Part shown: piece by piece, positions 10,796-24,709 of the stretch
How positions within the stretch are numbered: the first letter of the stretch is position 1
How the letters are laid out: each line of letters starts with the position of its first letter
Source of the DNA: Inonotus obliquus
Taxonomy: Eukaryota; Basidiomycota; Agaricomycetes; Hymenochaetales; Hymenochaetaceae
Assembly (NCBI GenBank): GCA_032164295.1
Contig: JAJHTX010000010.1
Location: 434,001-498,000, forward strand
DNA length: 64,000 nucleotides
Reading direction: 5' to 3'
The notes under the pieces: model-generated
What the model was told of the DNA's origin: nothing
The model's database searches: none
Seen by the model: the letters and a program-made list of their open reading frames with translations, nothing else
Made by a program: the position numbers and the translations under genes

Positions 10796-13700
10796 ACCGT
10801 GACCATCGATCGACTACCACACTCGTGAGGTCAACGTGACGAGCCCTCTCCCTGTCTTTCTCCTCCCACTATTACCAACTTCAGGTACAGTAGAGGTCCA
10901 AAATCTTTGGTGACGCGGCACCGAAGGTTAACATTGTAGTCGTGTGCTAGTCGTGTGCAGTGAAGCTTTAACCACTACCTCTGTACATCGCCAGCGCTGC
11001 AAAAATCCTTACCAGCCCACATCACCCTGATTCACTATCTCGCTCTGTAGACACACCCGCCCGTCTGGCATCTCAATTGCAGGACGTCGAGCTCATCGTC
11101 ACGACGTGGACGTGCGGCACCCACCCACAGTGTAACTCCATTCCCGAAGGGTACGCCTGCACTTGATCCGATGCCATCTGATTGCTCATCGACGCAAAGT
11201 TGGGCAGATTCCTTAATATTTATTTTCAGTTATTCACGACTTTCTCCGAGTCCATCGTGTTCTATTTCTTGCGCCTGACGGGTGCGTTTTGCCTTTTGTC
11301 TTGGGCCACTGCAGTGGTTATACGCGGACCTATCAGGTTCATTTAGAGTCTGTTACCTTGCCGGATGATTTTCTCCAAGTCGGCCTCCAAGGTAACGCCC
11401 CCAAGTAGTCTGACATAATCATGATTCAGTCGCTGAGAGATGGAGCTTGACGCATGCTCATCCACCCATCTAGTAAAGGCCTCAACATTCATAATTCAGG
11501 TCTGTGTGCGACCTGATTCCCATCATTCCTGGGTTAGCTTTGCTGCCAGGAGTGATAGACTTTGCAGGAAGGCGGTCAGGGCAGTGAGTGTAGGTCTTCG
11601 CAGGGGTGGATAGGCTGCAACGGAGCTTCTATCTGACGTGTCAATGGCTTGTCCATGTTGGAGTCGAGTAGTCGACTCGTCCACTAGGTATTCGAAGCGC
11701 TGAGTCCAAGAGCGATGGTTTCTAGGTTGGATGCATCGAGTTGATGGGTAAACACCTAAAACGCGATTCCGAGTCCGAGTCATCGCAAGTTGTTCGCCCG
11801 ACTAGTCTATGTGTTCCACGAGACATAGTGCTGGGCCCTGCAATCGTTCCAAATCAATTTACGTGGTAATGAGGTGATATTCTGTTGCTGCCGGGCCAGT
11901 GGACCTCATTGGCGAGGTAGAATAATTACACGGAGGAATAAAAACAAAATGTTATCATAGTTGTGGAGAACCCCTCACGTTCAGTACCAGAGTCCCGAAG
12001 AGCCCTCAATGCCTTCAAGAATGCCTCGACCCCATTGCACGGCCCGCTGAGGCTATTGACGACATCCGAAGAACGACACACCTTGTCACTACAACTATCT
12101 TCCTTCCACTTTCAGTAGTTCCTGCCACGCGAGGCCGAGGCCACATCCGATTCTTGCAACGTACAAACTGGATATGCCGAACACTTATGCGCCTTTCTTC
12201 GAGTAATAGCAACCCAAGATACATCAGATCCCGATACTCAGAGCTACTTCCTTCCGTAGGTGATATAATCGGAGCTGGAGATGAATTGGCAAGCGAGACG
12301 AAGTCCATACATGAAGGCTTTAACTTTTGATACAGAATCGAATATTCAAGTGTTTAATAAAGGGGGGGGGGGGGGGGTAGACTCCGGTCGATGCCATAAA
12401 AGAAGGTGCCGTTGGGCCTCGTCGTGTTATACAGTAATATGGCACTCTTCGTACCCTATGAAGCCAGCTTCACACATCGCAACATGGGCGTTGTTTTCAT
12501 TCTCTGTGTTTTGTTAGAAGATCGCGGAACGTAATCGTAAACTACCTTTCTAAGTGGATGGTATGCACGTCCAAAGGGATTCTGTCCATCTTCTTTCTAT
12601 TCCAATGTACTTCCTGCAAGCACAACATCCGCATGCACTACCGCGAGTCATCACTTTCTCCCGACGCCGTTTGCTCTTAGCAATGTTTCAACTCGTCCGG
12701 TACATACCGCCCCTTCTTCTCCAGCTCTTCGACAGCAAAAGGTTCAGACATCTATCGCAGGAGCAAAGATACTTCCCTTCGTCCATTCCATGACTAGACC
12801 AGTCCCCACCTATGATGCCGCCTCCAGAACCCGAACGGGCGCCCTCGATACATATGCGATACCCGATTTGCCAGGGCTAGGCCCGAGGAATTCAGCCCAG
12901 GCTCGAATCCTCGTCGAGACTGAACTTGATTTCCATGCCACGACTCGGACCCAGAATCAGTATGAGGTGACGAGAACGATGATGGCATCTTTCCGAGAGT
13001 ATTAATCTGATGCTCATGCTCAATGAATTCGAACATAAAGGAAAGAAGTATATTGCAGAAGACGATATCGACCTGTAGATAGATGTGACGATACTCTCTG
13101 GATTGATAACTACCAAACCGCATACACCGCATCTTTTAACAAGTCGCACGCGAGGCGTACGAGGAAATGTTGGAATTAACGAGGTCGAGGGTTGGACTTT
13201 CCGGATTTGAGTAGCATGCGCTTTGTTGTCGTCGTCTTCAAAATTCTTTGTTCTGCGCGTGCTTCTAGGAACGCCAGCCAAGAAGACTAAAACGGATTGG
13301 ACTGAATCCTCCACACTGTGTGTAAGGACTACGGAAACAAAGGCGTTTGTCATCAAGTGCCACACACATAATCACCAATCCGAAGCCTTCCCAACACACG
13401 ATCGATTCAAACGACAAGACTAGCTGGTAGCTCTTTCTCTATGCCCGATCATTGGTTGTGCATTGTGCCGGAGTGTCGCCTAAGTCGTGTCTTCATCTAC
13501 GAAACTAGGAAACTACGATCTACGACTCGAATCTACTAATACACCAAACATCCTCCGACTAGAGCAAAAAAATGGCTCGGATCATTCCAACGGACACACG
13601 ACGAAGCGCAGTTAGTGATTTTGGGACAACACGACACCAACGACCGGTCAACATGGGGGTTGGTGAAGGTTAAAAATGTGTAATGTCTGGCCATCGCCCA

Positions 13701-14031
13701 ACCTGATTGAATCGTGTGACAAATCATTTTCTAGGGTTCAGTTACTTGATATGGCAAGGAGACGGTGTATCCAACATGAAGATCGGCTCACGAAAGTCTG
13801 GAGGGTCTCGACAACTCAAATTCCACATTCAACCATCATCCCCGGGAATCTCCGGCATTAGTTGACTGGTGCCGAGCCCAGAGGGCGATGGTTCTCTTCA
13901 ACGGGGTGGCCGCATTAGTTATGCAAGCTGGTAAACGATCTCCTATTCAATAACACAAGTACTAGTATTGGTATGCTACCTAGCATCTACTTATGTAAAT
14001 TGTTAAAGGCCTTTTTCCCTTCGTTCTCTTC
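10796..14031. other. gene-poor stretch, no gene recognised
   Basis: Several open frames of 60-160 codons exist on both strands, for example minus 11523-11783, minus 12015-12308 and minus 12892-13365. None shows a recognisable domain or a convincing splice pattern. A plus-strand segment at about 10970-11165 reads open for about 65 codons but lacks a start. A run of 16 G lies at 12362-12377. Decayed genes or small secreted-protein genes cannot be excluded. Confidence 0.3.
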
Positions 14032-14638
14032 TTATTCCCTTGATGTGTCTCCCTTATTCAATCTCTCTTCTCTCATCTGTTTAATGTGGTTGACTTCCGC
14101 AGTCAGTTTTTGCAGTCGAAGGCCTTTCACTCTCTCATTAATATTGAGTTGGTCTCTTATGCCCTTCCACTTATCCTCTTTGTGGCACCTATCGAAATGA
14201 TTCTTTAGGTTAATAATCATTGACCTATGCAGATCCAGATACTGAGCCTCGGCACCCCTTCCTTCTCCTACAGATTGGCATCTGGTTAATTCCTCGCACA
14301 GTGGACACGTCATCACTATTAATGAGGTTGCCGTCATCTTATGTGAATATCGTATCATAATGGACAAAGAGGGACTACTCACTAAGAGGAGAAAATATTG
14401 AATCTCCACTCTTCTTGGGCTCCCTCAGCATGTCTTTTGACCGCATGGGGTAGAGAGTCGTGAGCACTGACAAGCAAGTAGTAAGTAGGCACAAGAAACA
14501 TCTTGAAGAAATTTGTAGGAACCTACGTATCTGCCACCCTCCATTTATTAACCGTCGGATGCGAAGAACATCATCATCTTCAGTCATCATGTCAGCATGA
14601 GAAGCATGATGCTCCTTTCCTGCCTGTGTCTCAGACAT
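14032..14638 (-). CDS. small zinc-finger-like protein, uncertain gene model
   Basis: The second part encodes a possible C2H2-type finger: CPLC, then about 30 residues, then NLKNHFDRCH, followed by a basic helical tail (ERVKGLRLQKLTAEVNHIKQ). The upstream part starts MSETQAGKEHHASH and is acidic. Between them, one frame (SLPHAVKRHAEGAQEEWRF) looks coding and would need an intron ending near 14462 and another near 14350-14400. I could not find a fully consistent splice set, so either the model is wrong or the gene is decaying. DNA or RNA binding is a guess from the Cys/His spacing alone. Confidence 0.35.
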
Positions 14639-15068
14639 GACTAGTCAACTTTGATGGAGCACCCCATGTTCTATTCTCCCAACTTATATCTCAGTCACTT
14701 TGCTTGAATTGCAAAGGTGTTAGCATTCTGTTGCAATATTGTTATGTAAGCAAGAGTCATCTCTCTCCTTCGGTCCCAGCTTATTACCAGACTGAAATTA
14801 TCATCTTAAGCGTCCACAACGCGGACGGACATGGATGGCTGCGCTTAATGCTATGCGATGACGATTCCTAGATATACGTGGCATCGCGCTCGACATATCC
14901 AAAACAACTTTCCAACTTTGCTTTTCGTTATCATGAGTATGCTTGCCAGCATCATGTCGTACGCAAACTTACATACGGGGTCCAGGGAGGACATGGGTGT
15001 AGAACTGGTGTGTACCCTCAGTGCGGTCCTAGTGTTTGCTGAATGAATAAAATGCGCGTGTTTACTTT

Positions 15069-15724
15069 TTATTACATGTCTAGATCAGATAATGGTTGGA
15101 TCGCTGCCGTTAGCTTGAGCAAATTACGGCCGCCAACGTCTCTCCGGATGACTTGGAAGCACGTCGTCGTCCGCTGGCAGCCTCTTCTCTTGATACTTCC
15201 CAGGCGCGATACCCCCGAGGACGCGAAGCATTCTGATGTTGACACTATACGGGAGTTCATAAAGACGCTAACGACTGCCATGCCCGAGGCAGAGATTTGT
15301 TCAAAGCGCCATGCATATGCAGCTCGCTAGTTTCTGCCATTAGCTTCTCTCAAGGACCTGGGTTGAAAGCATACGATATATCCTGTGGGTCCGACTCATC
15401 CGAGTCAAGTTCCTCTGTACTACAGGTTCGCCGCGGGCGCTCTCAGACTACCATCCGGAATGGAATAACTTTTTTCTTTTCTCGATAACTACGCTGCGAG
15501 CCCGAGGACGAGTCCGTTTCAGCATCCTTCAATTACAAGTTGCAAGTAATATACGGAATGAGGTATGCGGTATGCGGTATGCACGTTTGGATATGGACCA
15601 CCATGGTTCTTTGGCGAGTCTGGTTGTGAGGTGAGTGCGGGTTGATTGATACATATTGTTGCGATGCACGACCGGCTTCTCCTTCGAATTCGCTCATCTT
15701 GATCGTCGTGTTACCGCAAGACAT
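15069..15724 (-). CDS. hypothetical protein, uncertain multi-exon model
   Basis: Three minus-strand segments look coding: MSCGNTTIKMSEFEGEAG (from 15724), DAETDSSSGSQRSYREKKK (near 15500) and STEELDSDESDPQDISYAF (near 15400). A longer open frame follows, ending at 15072. The joins would need very short introns, so the exact structure is open. The predicted protein is Ser/Asp-rich and matches no family I know. It would diverge from TIM50 across a 280-bp shared upstream region. Confidence 0.3.
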
Positions 15725-16005
15725 CGAACTTGTAGAATCGATGAAGCAAGCTATCTAGACCGGTGTTATAACTCAGAGATCACAGAAGTGGCAAATTATG
15801 AGCGTGGAAGGAGGAGTAACAAGTTAAGTTTGAGTTTGGTCGAGACTCGAGAGTGATGACTGAACTTCGATTTGTATATTTTATTATTTATTATTCTAGA
15901 GAAGTCACGTGTACTTTTCGTGACGTGCTTTTTTTGTCTGGTTGACGTTGAGCGTCTCAATATTGGCGTTGCATCGGTCCTGGTCGCCCTCACCCAACTC
16001 AGAAA

Positions 16006-17865
16006 ATGCACAGAGTAGTCGCATCCCGTACATCACCATTGCTGCGATATGCTACCACCCGTAATGCTCGATATCTAACCACAAAGCCTCCACCACCACC
16101 TCCACGTCCTCGACAAAGTTCAGAAGGCAAATCTTCGTCGGAAAACGCAGACAAACCTCACGATGCGCCGACAGGTCCTGACGGACCTCCTTTGGAACAA
16201 GCACCGCCATCCACGACATCCTTAAGCCTGGATTTTGCTCCGTCAGTGGATCCTGAGGGTGAACCAGTACAACGCACAGGAGCTCGATCATCAAAGGACT
16301 CACTTTCGAGTATTGAACGTAAACGACGGTTCCTTAGTCGTACGACTTTAGCGGCATTTGGTCTCGGTGCGATTGCCTACTCGGTGTATTTGGGAAGAGA
16401 GTGGGAACCAGAAGAACTGAAGGCTAAGAAGCTTGTAAGTCCTAGTGCGTAATAATCGGTATTTAGGTATCTGATTGTGTTGCCAGAAAATCGAGGATGC
16501 ACCTTCTACTCGTCTGGGAAGGACCAAGGAGCGATTTACTAGCTTGTTTGATGTAAGTTCTACAAGTCATTCCGACCTATCGCCCCTATACTCAATGTGC
16601 CTTGCAGTTCTTCAGCAAGCCAACTTGGGATGAACTCCTTCCACCCCCTGTGCCTCCTTACTCAAAACCTTATACTCTACTGCTGTCCATTGACGATCTT
16701 CTAGTGACATCTACGTGGGACGTACGTGTCCGAATTGTCGTTCTCCGCGCCGGTTTGATCTGAGCTATCCTCTTTAGCGAAAACACGGCTGGCGAACAGC
16801 CAAACGCCCTGGCGTTGACTACTTCATAGCATACCTATCTCAATTCTACGAGATCGTAATCTTCACATCGCAAAACCACTACGTTAGTTCCCCCTAATAG
16901 CTTTCAGTGTGTTCTGACTCATCTCACATGTCTTTCAGACCGCAATTCCTATAATCGAGAAACTCGACCCATACAATTTCTTCATCACCTATAAATTATT
17001 CCGAGAATCTACGCGCTCAGTTAATGGCAACGTCGTCAAAGACTTGAGTTACCTTAATCGCGATCTAGAAAAAGTCGTCATTATCGATACCGACCCGGAA
17101 CACGTATCTGTACAACCTGAGAACGCTATTGTCTTGCCAAAGTGGAAAGGAGACCCGAACGATAAGGGTCTTGTTGCAATGATTCCTTTCCTCGAATGTA
17201 AGCTGTTCCCAAATTTATTCTATGTTACTATTTGAAATTAAGCTGGAGTCGCATTATAGCGATTGGCATCTACAAACCCCAAGACGTTCGGCCTATTTTG
17301 AAAGCGTACCAGGGGAAGAACATCCCTATAGAGTACGCTAAGAAAGAAACAGAAGCTAGAGACAAGTTCATTGAGGACTGGAAGAAGAGCGGGAAAGGCA
17401 AGATATCTACTGGAAGTCTCACACTAAGTAGTCTATTCGGTGGCCCTTCGGTACGTCATTACTCTTCATCTCACTCCTCCACAATCTCATCCATCTAACC
17501 AATGACATGTGTATGCTCACGTAACTAATACATTCACGTAACAGCAACCCCAACACTCCCCAGAGCCCTTAACCTACCTCGAACAAAAACGCAAAGAAGC
17601 ACAAGAACATTACATCGAAGAACAACGTTACATCGTAGCTAATCGTGAAAACTTTGATAAACTTCTTGAAGAGGATCGTAAAGCCGCTGCGGAAGCTATG
17701 TCGGGTAATCTTTGGACGGTGTTAGGGAGTATTGGAGGTCCGCCGCCGCAATTACCTCCGCCGCAAGGTCAGCAGGAGGGACAGCAGCTGCAGCAAGGGC
17801 AGAAGCAGGTTCAAGGTGTTGGAAAGGATGCTGCATCGGCTTCGACGATGACGAAGAGTAGTTAA
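16006..17865 (+). CDS. TIM50: mitochondrial import inner membrane translocase subunit TIM50
   Basis: Seven exons (16006-16434, 16487-16552, 16608-16721, 16778-16882, 16939-17197, 17260-17450, 17545-17865) join in frame to 494 residues. The order is an Arg-rich mitochondrial presequence (1-25), a Pro-rich linker, one membrane span (about 113-130), then the Fcp1/NIF-like domain (about 180-330) with blocks [33 protein letters not shown] and KDVRPIL-type [10 protein letters not shown], a strong match to yeast Tim50. TIM50 spans the inner membrane and receives presequence proteins in the intermembrane space for the TIM23 channel. The phosphatase motif is degenerate (SIDDL in place of DxDxT, residues 192-196), as in other TIM50 proteins. 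The tail is coiled and then Pro/Gln-rich. Introns are 52-94 nt. Confidence 0.96.
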
Positions 17866-18331
17866 CCACACACACCTCTCTACTACTCTCATACTTAGAC
17901 GCAATTATTATTTACATCCTTACCAAATCAATCCCCTTACTCTTCATTCAGGCAGACCGAGTTGGAGTTCAATAGCACATATCATCCAAGAAAAAAATCG
18001 ATAGCTGCGTTAAGGGTGAAAAAAGGCGTATAGAACAAATAAATTACATCAAAATTTCTTTTCATCGTCTCTGTCATATGTATATACGTGAGAGGTGTAA
18101 GACTGGGAGGAAGAAAAAGCGGGTGTAATGAGTGGTGACGAGACAAACAAAAAAAACGAAAAACGAAAAAAGGGTAATACAATAAGACTCAAGAATGTTT
18201 CAAAATAGCGGTTGCAGGAGAAGGTCGAAGGTGATGGGGAGCCTGCAAGATAGTGGCGAGGTGGTTAAAAAAAGGGAGAATATGCATATTATATCATATT
18301 TTTCCTCATACGGCATCCATACAACATAATA
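17866..18331. other. intergenic region between convergent TIM50 and EPL1
   Basis: AT-rich, with A-runs on both strands, as expected for the facing 3' untranslated regions and polyadenylation signals of two convergent genes. No further gene is seen. Confidence 0.5.
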
Positions 18332-21300
18332 TTAAAATCCTTGGTTCAGCGAAGGTAATATTGGAACTTGATGTTGAAGCAGTGGTGAAGGTGAAGGTGG
18401 TACGGGTGTTTGCATGTTCCGCGATGGTGAGACATGTGCGTGGGACTGAGCGGGACTGCTCATATGAGGCGAGAGCGACATGCCGTGCCCAAGAGCGTTG
18501 GGAGGGGAGTGTGCTGTACGTTGAGGCGATAGATGGCTGTTTCCGTGACCGTTGACAGTAGGGAGATTGTGTGACTGTAATAAACCGAGCCCTGCAAGTT
18601 GTTGCATACTCTGGATATTTTGAATGCTCTGGATATTCTGCAAGCTCTGCATGGCCGCCACAGCATCACTCCCATTAACCATACCACCACCTTGCGCAGA
18701 CTGAGATCGTTGTGTCTGTGCCGCCCATTGCATCTGACGTTGCGTTGGTAACTTCAGATTCATGCTAACTGGACCTATAAGGTTCGCATTATTAACAGCA
18801 CTAGCAAGGCTCGCCGCCGCGCTCAAGCTGTCCGTTCCCGTACCGCCGATCATACCTGGCGCAAAGTTTGCTTGCCCATTACGCTGCATGGCTGCGTAGT
18901 TCGCATAAAACTTCTGTAGGTTTTGCTGCTTCTGCTGCAAAAGCAGTGCCTGCTGCTGCGCGGTTGTCAGGTTGGACAGATTCGCAGGAAGACCAGCAAG
19001 CAAGCCATTGCTACCATTCACCCCGTTCATAAGACCGTTGACGTTGGCATTACCATTCGTCATCGTATTAGAGGTGACTGGTAATGACGGCACGCCATTT
19101 ACAGGGCTTGACTGTGATGGAAGCCCGTTGACGTGGCCCACGTTCGTCTGAATTGGAGGAGATGATGAAGGTAGATTAGCGTTGGACTGCACACCCCCAC
19201 CGGAAGCACTGCTAGGAGATCGTTGAGGACCGTTGGATGGAGCGCGAATATGTTGCGCTGCAGGAGGTGGCGCTATCTTGATGGGCGATTGCAAAGGATT
19301 GGACACGGAAGTGACAGTTTGGGATACAGGAACTGGTTGCGGAGGAGTAGTCTGCGGCGCCGCAGGCTGGCCACCAGATGATACAGTTGTCCGAGGCTGC
19401 TGGAGCGAAACGGCGTCTCTCTGAGGCGCGGGATGAGTGTAATAAATAGGCTTCACGGGGTTGACGAGGTTATGAGTGCCAGTCTGAGGATCAAATAAGT
19501 ACAGACGATTGTCTGTCATCAACGGTTCGGTGTTACTGAGTAACATTGCCTGGACGCGCAAGTGCCTAATCGTAATAATACGTTTAAGTGCAGTCCGCGT
19601 GAATTCAAATTCAGGCTTACCTTGGATCGTAATCATCAAACAATAACCTGTCTTCCTCATCTGTGCCGGTCGTGTCGCATGTAGTGTCAAAGCGCCAACG
19701 TTCAAGAAGTCTCGAAACTCGATCCTCCTCCAGTAGTTTCGCTTTCGCTTCGAGTGTATCGAGACTTCTATCTCGACGAAAATCATCAAAATCAGGACCA
19801 CGTCTCGAACTATTAAATTCGCGAAGACGAAGTAGTCGACGGTCCACGTGCATGCGCCCGCCGCGCCCAACCCGCAAACGGAGACATAGAGGTCCGCGGG
19901 TCCTTTCAGGAACAGGACCAGTGGCACCATCTTCGGAAACTAGCTTGAAGTATCTGTCGGATAAGGAAACCGGTGGTTGTTGATAAGATGACTATGAAAG
20001 AAGTCGCTTAATATAGTCTGACAGTAGACAAGCAGAATCCTAACTCACGTCGATTTGATCATCCCAGCCATGATCTACCTCTTTCATGCGCTTCACCAAC
20101 GAGTCCATGGCTGCCTGAATAGCAGCATGCCGGTCTTTTGGTCGTATCTGAGGCTCAGCAGGAGCAGGTGAAGCGGAAGGATCGGCGGGTCGACTCTTGA
20201 TGCGGATAGTCCTGCAAGTGGGACATAAGCCGAAAATTCGCAATTCGAAAGAGATTAAGAGGAACATACGGTGCAGATTCCGCCTTCGGCCTTTTTGGTG
20301 GTCGCTCTTTCTCGATAAGAACATCTTCATCGTCCTTCCCAGCCAATGCTGGATGTTTCCTCTTAAGCTCCAAGAATGTCAGACGTTTCTCCCAAACGGC
20401 CTTGGTCTCGTGATGCGCCTCTCGCTTGTGCATCTCACGCGCCAGTACGTTCCTCGCAAGTTCGGCGGCATGTCCGAGTTCACCTTTGAGACGCAGCAGT
20501 TTCTCGGCGGACGATACTTGAGCTGCACGCGTCTTGCGGATGGCCTTAGTATCACGGCGGCGGAAACAAATGTAGGATTCGTTCTTCGCATCTGTTTCGT
20601 CAAACTAGATGACATTGTTAAATAGGAATCCAGGAAAAAGCTGAGGGGACATACATTCAAGCCAGGGATGATGCGATGGCCTTCTCTCTCAATCTTGCGC
20701 TCCCGCCAATATTGGTAGATGGTTTTGGCCATGCGCAGCAGAGTTGGGGGAGGTGGTAACATTGGAGGGGGCATATATCGAGCAAAGTAAGACTTCGGAA
20801 TTTCATTTGCGAAGAAATCATGGTATTCGGAGAACGGAGGGATACAGCTTCCTTGCTGCTGTTGGAAACTCTAAAGAAAGCATGAGAAGCTTACTGAAGG
20901 AAGAGATGGAGGCAACATACCACATGAAGAAATGGGGTATTATCATGGGTGATTTTCTCAAGCAAGCCCATCACCAACTCGAACTCATTCTCGTTCACCA
21001 CAATAGGAACGCTCATATCCGCTTCCTTGCCCTTGGATTTGGTACTTCGACCTCCTGATCGAGTCGTCGTACCAGCTGCGGAAGTTGAAGCTTGCGAACT
21101 TGTACCCTCACCACGAGCCTCCTGGTTGCTTTTCTCTAACCAATCGGCGTCACGCTCATCCATGACATACGTGAATCCATCGTTGAGTCCGTACAGCAAT
21201 GACTCGTCGACAGTATCCGAGAACTTGATGTAGGACTGGTACTCCACCCATTTTCCGTGTGGGTACAAATCATCGAAATTCTCGACGATACCGGCCGCAT

Positions 21301-21762
21301 CGGGTACGGGAATGTATGCTGTCGATGGTTTCGATGTCTCTTTCTTTCCCCCATTTGCCGCTGCCGCTGCCGCCTTTTGGGCAAGCGTAGCGCGATGTGA
21401 GGCTGCTGATAGCACCGCTTGCAAGTGGTGTTCCTATAGGGATAAGTATTAGTAAGCATCCAATCCGCGGAATGGCGTGAGAAAGTGAAGAGCCAATGAA
21501 AACAGGCCACGCAGTCAGTCCAACAAGACCGCACTTGCGTCGTCTGCGACAAAGAAAAAACCACAGAAAATGCAAAACACACATTAGCATCCTCAGCATC
21601 GACTCCAGCAGTCGACACAACTCTGGCGCGCTCTTCGTCTTCATCGAGAACAATCGGATCGGCATCGATGTTGCCCTTAATGACCTTGAGTCGGGTCTTG
21701 TTTGTGACACGATTTCGGTTTCGGAGCGACGGATTGCCAGCTGTCTGAGCTCTGGGTGCCAT
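18332..21762 (-). CDS. EPL1: enhancer of polycomb-like protein 1 (NuA4 subunit)
   Basis: Seven exons (21762-21583, 21433-20921, 20870-20655, 20604-20270, 20211-20049, 19991-19621, 19565-18332) join in frame to 1003 residues. Recognisable EPL1 blocks in order are RNRVTNKTRLKVIKGNIDAD, KFSDTVDESLLYGLNDGFTY, MDERDADWLEKSNQEARGEG, PKSYFARYM, YQYWRERKIEREGHRIIPGL, SYICFRRRDTKAIRKTR and DFDDFRRDRSLDTLEAKAKL. Together these form the EPcA domain. The last 400 residues are low-complexity Gln/Asn/Ser/Pro. Epl1 scaffolds the Piccolo core of the NuA4 histone H4/H2A acetyltransferase in the nucleus, holding Esa1, Eaf6 and Yng2. Start at MAPRAQTAG: it directly precedes the conserved N-terminal block. Confidence 0.95.
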
Positions 21763-24709
21763 GTCATGGAAAGCACGCAAGTTGTGGGAGGAACGGCGAC
21801 GGGAAGGGCGGCAGAAAATGCGGCAAAAATGTTGAGAAAATTCTCGCCACCGCGATCGTGTTTGACGATGGCGCGGGTTAGCGGCTTGAAGTTGAGCGTT
21901 TTCCGGATAAGGCCATCGGGCCGGGTAGAAAACAGTAGAAATTACATAAATGGAATAAACACGTGCCTCACGACCACATCTGTCACGCTCACGCTCACGC
22001 ATGTGCCCAGGGAAACAAATAAAATTTCTCACGTCTGCATAAGACGATCAGTCTTGGAAAGTAGAAAATTTAAGGGACAACGCAACTGACCTATGAAGAC
22101 ACATCACTGAACGGCACTTATATATCATCTATGACTGGTGAACCATGATTATTGGATATCTGGGTCACGAATCAATTGCAAGGAACTTACATCTAGTGGA
22201 ACTCATTTTTCATGCTTCTCTTCTTTGATGAACGTTCTTCACGTTGCCGACAGTAGCACTTGCACATCTTGCGCTGCCGCATGCGGACTTTCCGCACATC
22301 GTCGCACGAAACATGAAGCATACCTCAGAGCTGATCATGGCACCAAGTCGCTAGAGATCGTTTGGGACAAGAGAATGCACGTGGGAAGAGCGCAAACAAA
22401 GCGCACACTGTGCATTATTTGAGCACCAGACCTGCGTCGATATTGATTCAGAAAAGACGAACATCTAAGCGTGAGACGCTCCAGTCAGCAAAGAATGACG
22501 GACTTGACTATAAGGACCTACCGATTCAAAAATAGACGCTCTCTGTCTAACTTCGCGACTGTCTCGACGTAACCCTCCTCCCTACTTTAGGCTGAATTGC
22601 GGCACACAGACCCTGGTATTCGGGTATCCCGTTCGACAATGAGTCTGCGAGAGAAGCCTTCCATGAGTCGCTAGGATGGAGTACACACACTGCTGCGCGA
22701 CTACTATACCGACCCCGAAGAGTTAGCCTCAACTCTTGCGACAGTACGGGCACACGCCTAGCCGTGCATACAGAACGACGTACCGGTTAAGAACGACATA
22801 CCGGTTAAGAACAGCATTGCCCTAACTGTGGGGTATCAGTTTCAACAAAAGGACGACGCGTCCCGCATAATCCCACTTCACCAGCCATTTCAATAGCGAA
22901 GTTCTAGTGGTATAATGCGAGGAGAGGAAGAATCTCACGCTCGAATGAAGCTGTAAGGAGTCCCGGCTTTGTTGGACCTCCAATGTCGCCAGAACGACAA
23001 CGACGCCCACCTACAGTCGACGGGAACGGAAGCATGTAGATAGTTTAACAAGCACAATTAGCTCATAAACGCAAGTATACGCCCCGAACCAAGCCTGGAG
23101 CGTACGGGGAAAGCGTGAAAGCAATGGATGTCAAAGACCGGTTGACATTGCGCATGGAGGGAGAAATGTGAGTATGTTGCCGCACCTGGTAGGGCGTCGC
23201 CACATGAGGAAATCGCTTCACGTGATCTATTCTTACCTTTTTAAACCAATTGGGCAGTGATTGGTAATAATTTCTTGGGAGGCTCTGGTGGCTCGTGAAC
23301 ATAACCATGAATATCAAAAGATGCATTGTGAGCGGGGCCTTCAGGTAAGTATTACATGTGCTTCGCCTCAGTTTGATTCAGTCCAGTCGATGTTTCATGT
23401 TACAAAGCCGCGGCTGCAGACAGCGACTAACTTACAGAATTCTTCACGTATGGTCATTCTTTGACTTTCAGCTTGCCCCGAATATACACAACCGGGCCTC
23501 TGTTACATATTGATGAAGCGACGAAACCAGCCATCTGTTGCCTTCGAAACTCAGGAACTCAGGAAACAAACAGGGGTATTATGCCCGGCAGCCGTAAGTG
23601 TTTTGATTCTTGACTTAAAAGTCTTCCGGAACCTGATGGACTCCACCGTGCCCAACGAGTGAACGATTGAAAGTTCATGGATCACTTAATTCGCGATTCC
23701 GAAGAGCATGCCACATCCTGCTAGGTATGCGGCGACGGTACCTCGAGTGTCTCGGCGCTGTACATCTTATTTCCGCCGTGAAACACGACGCTCAGAATGA
23801 GTTTGACCTCAGTATGGAGTCGATGGAAGCTGTCATTGCTAAGACCCGACATCTGGAAATTTGTTGGCGAAGCGATCAAGATTGACCAATCAGTATCCCT
23901 CCCATAATATGGAGAATGCGGCGTAAATATAGCACAGCTTGATACTCGTATTGGCTATGCCATTATCCATCACGCAATGAGAGTAAACTCGTGATTCCGA
24001 GATCTGCTATCTGAAGTGGATTTACAGTAGATGGGTCAGCGCGCAATCTTGGCTTAGGGCTCCCCGACGAACCAAGTAAAACTGACTTGGGTGCCAATTT
24101 TGTTCAATCCGTTGGAACTCTTTTGTAAATCAAACGCACCCGTGATATGCAAAACCCAAAAGAGTCTTGATCTCGGTCGATTGGTTACGGTCTGTTGGAG
24201 TCCGTTACTCTCCGGTAGCACCCAAGTTATGAGTAAAAGCACCACTCGCTCTCCTGCCACTACCCCTAGACTGTTTCAGAGCGCATGTGACATCTGCGCG
24301 CCGTTCGCGAAGTGGGAGGATGATGAAGATGATGTCAAAAGGCAGATGCGATAGCGGAATATTGGTAATACTAATAGAGCCTGCGTCAGCAACCAATCAC
24401 GTGCCCCAATCTTACCGTACCTCCGGTACCAAGCCAAATGCAGTCGTTGCCCTTGCCGTTGAGTTTCATCATCCCGGGAGAGGGAATGCTCAGGATGTGG
24501 ACACGTCAGTGCGATTCAGTAACGGAAGACAAGCCGAAGGGCAGTGCTATGATTAGATGAGAAGTCTACGAGTGCAACCGGAATGGTTGTTCATTCCATC
24601 GTACTACTTCTTCTTCCTCTTCGTAATTCGTCCGCCAGTCGCGTGAGCTGACTCCTCCAATATTTCAATCAGCCTTTCTCTGCTTATACTATCATTCAAG
24701 CTATGAGAA
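21763..24709. other. long intergenic region, no gene recognised
   Basis: It contains the EPL1 promoter side and the upstream region of the zinc-cluster regulator. Only frames under 105 codons without domain signals occur. A short direct repeat (GAACGACGTACCGGTTAAGAACGACATACCGGTTAAG at 22771-22807, two 18-bp units) and a TAGGGCTCC word at 24055 without a matching partner were seen. The region may hold old transposon debris. Confidence 0.35.

Noticed and set aside
12362..12377. Run of 16 G as a possible quadruplex or regulatory tract
   Set aside because: A single homopolymer without partner G-runs; could be a sequencing or assembly artefact.
12892..13365. 157-codon minus-strand frame as a gene
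   Set aside because: No domain, no conserved-looking blocks and no splice context; an overlapping frame of similar length exists, so chance is the simpler explanation.
24055..24230. TAGGGCTCC word and a nearby inverted pair (GACTTGGGTGCC / GGTAGCACCCAAGT) as a third hAT-like element
   Set aside because: No matching right terminus and no 8-bp flanking duplication found; the inverted pair is only about 10 bp.
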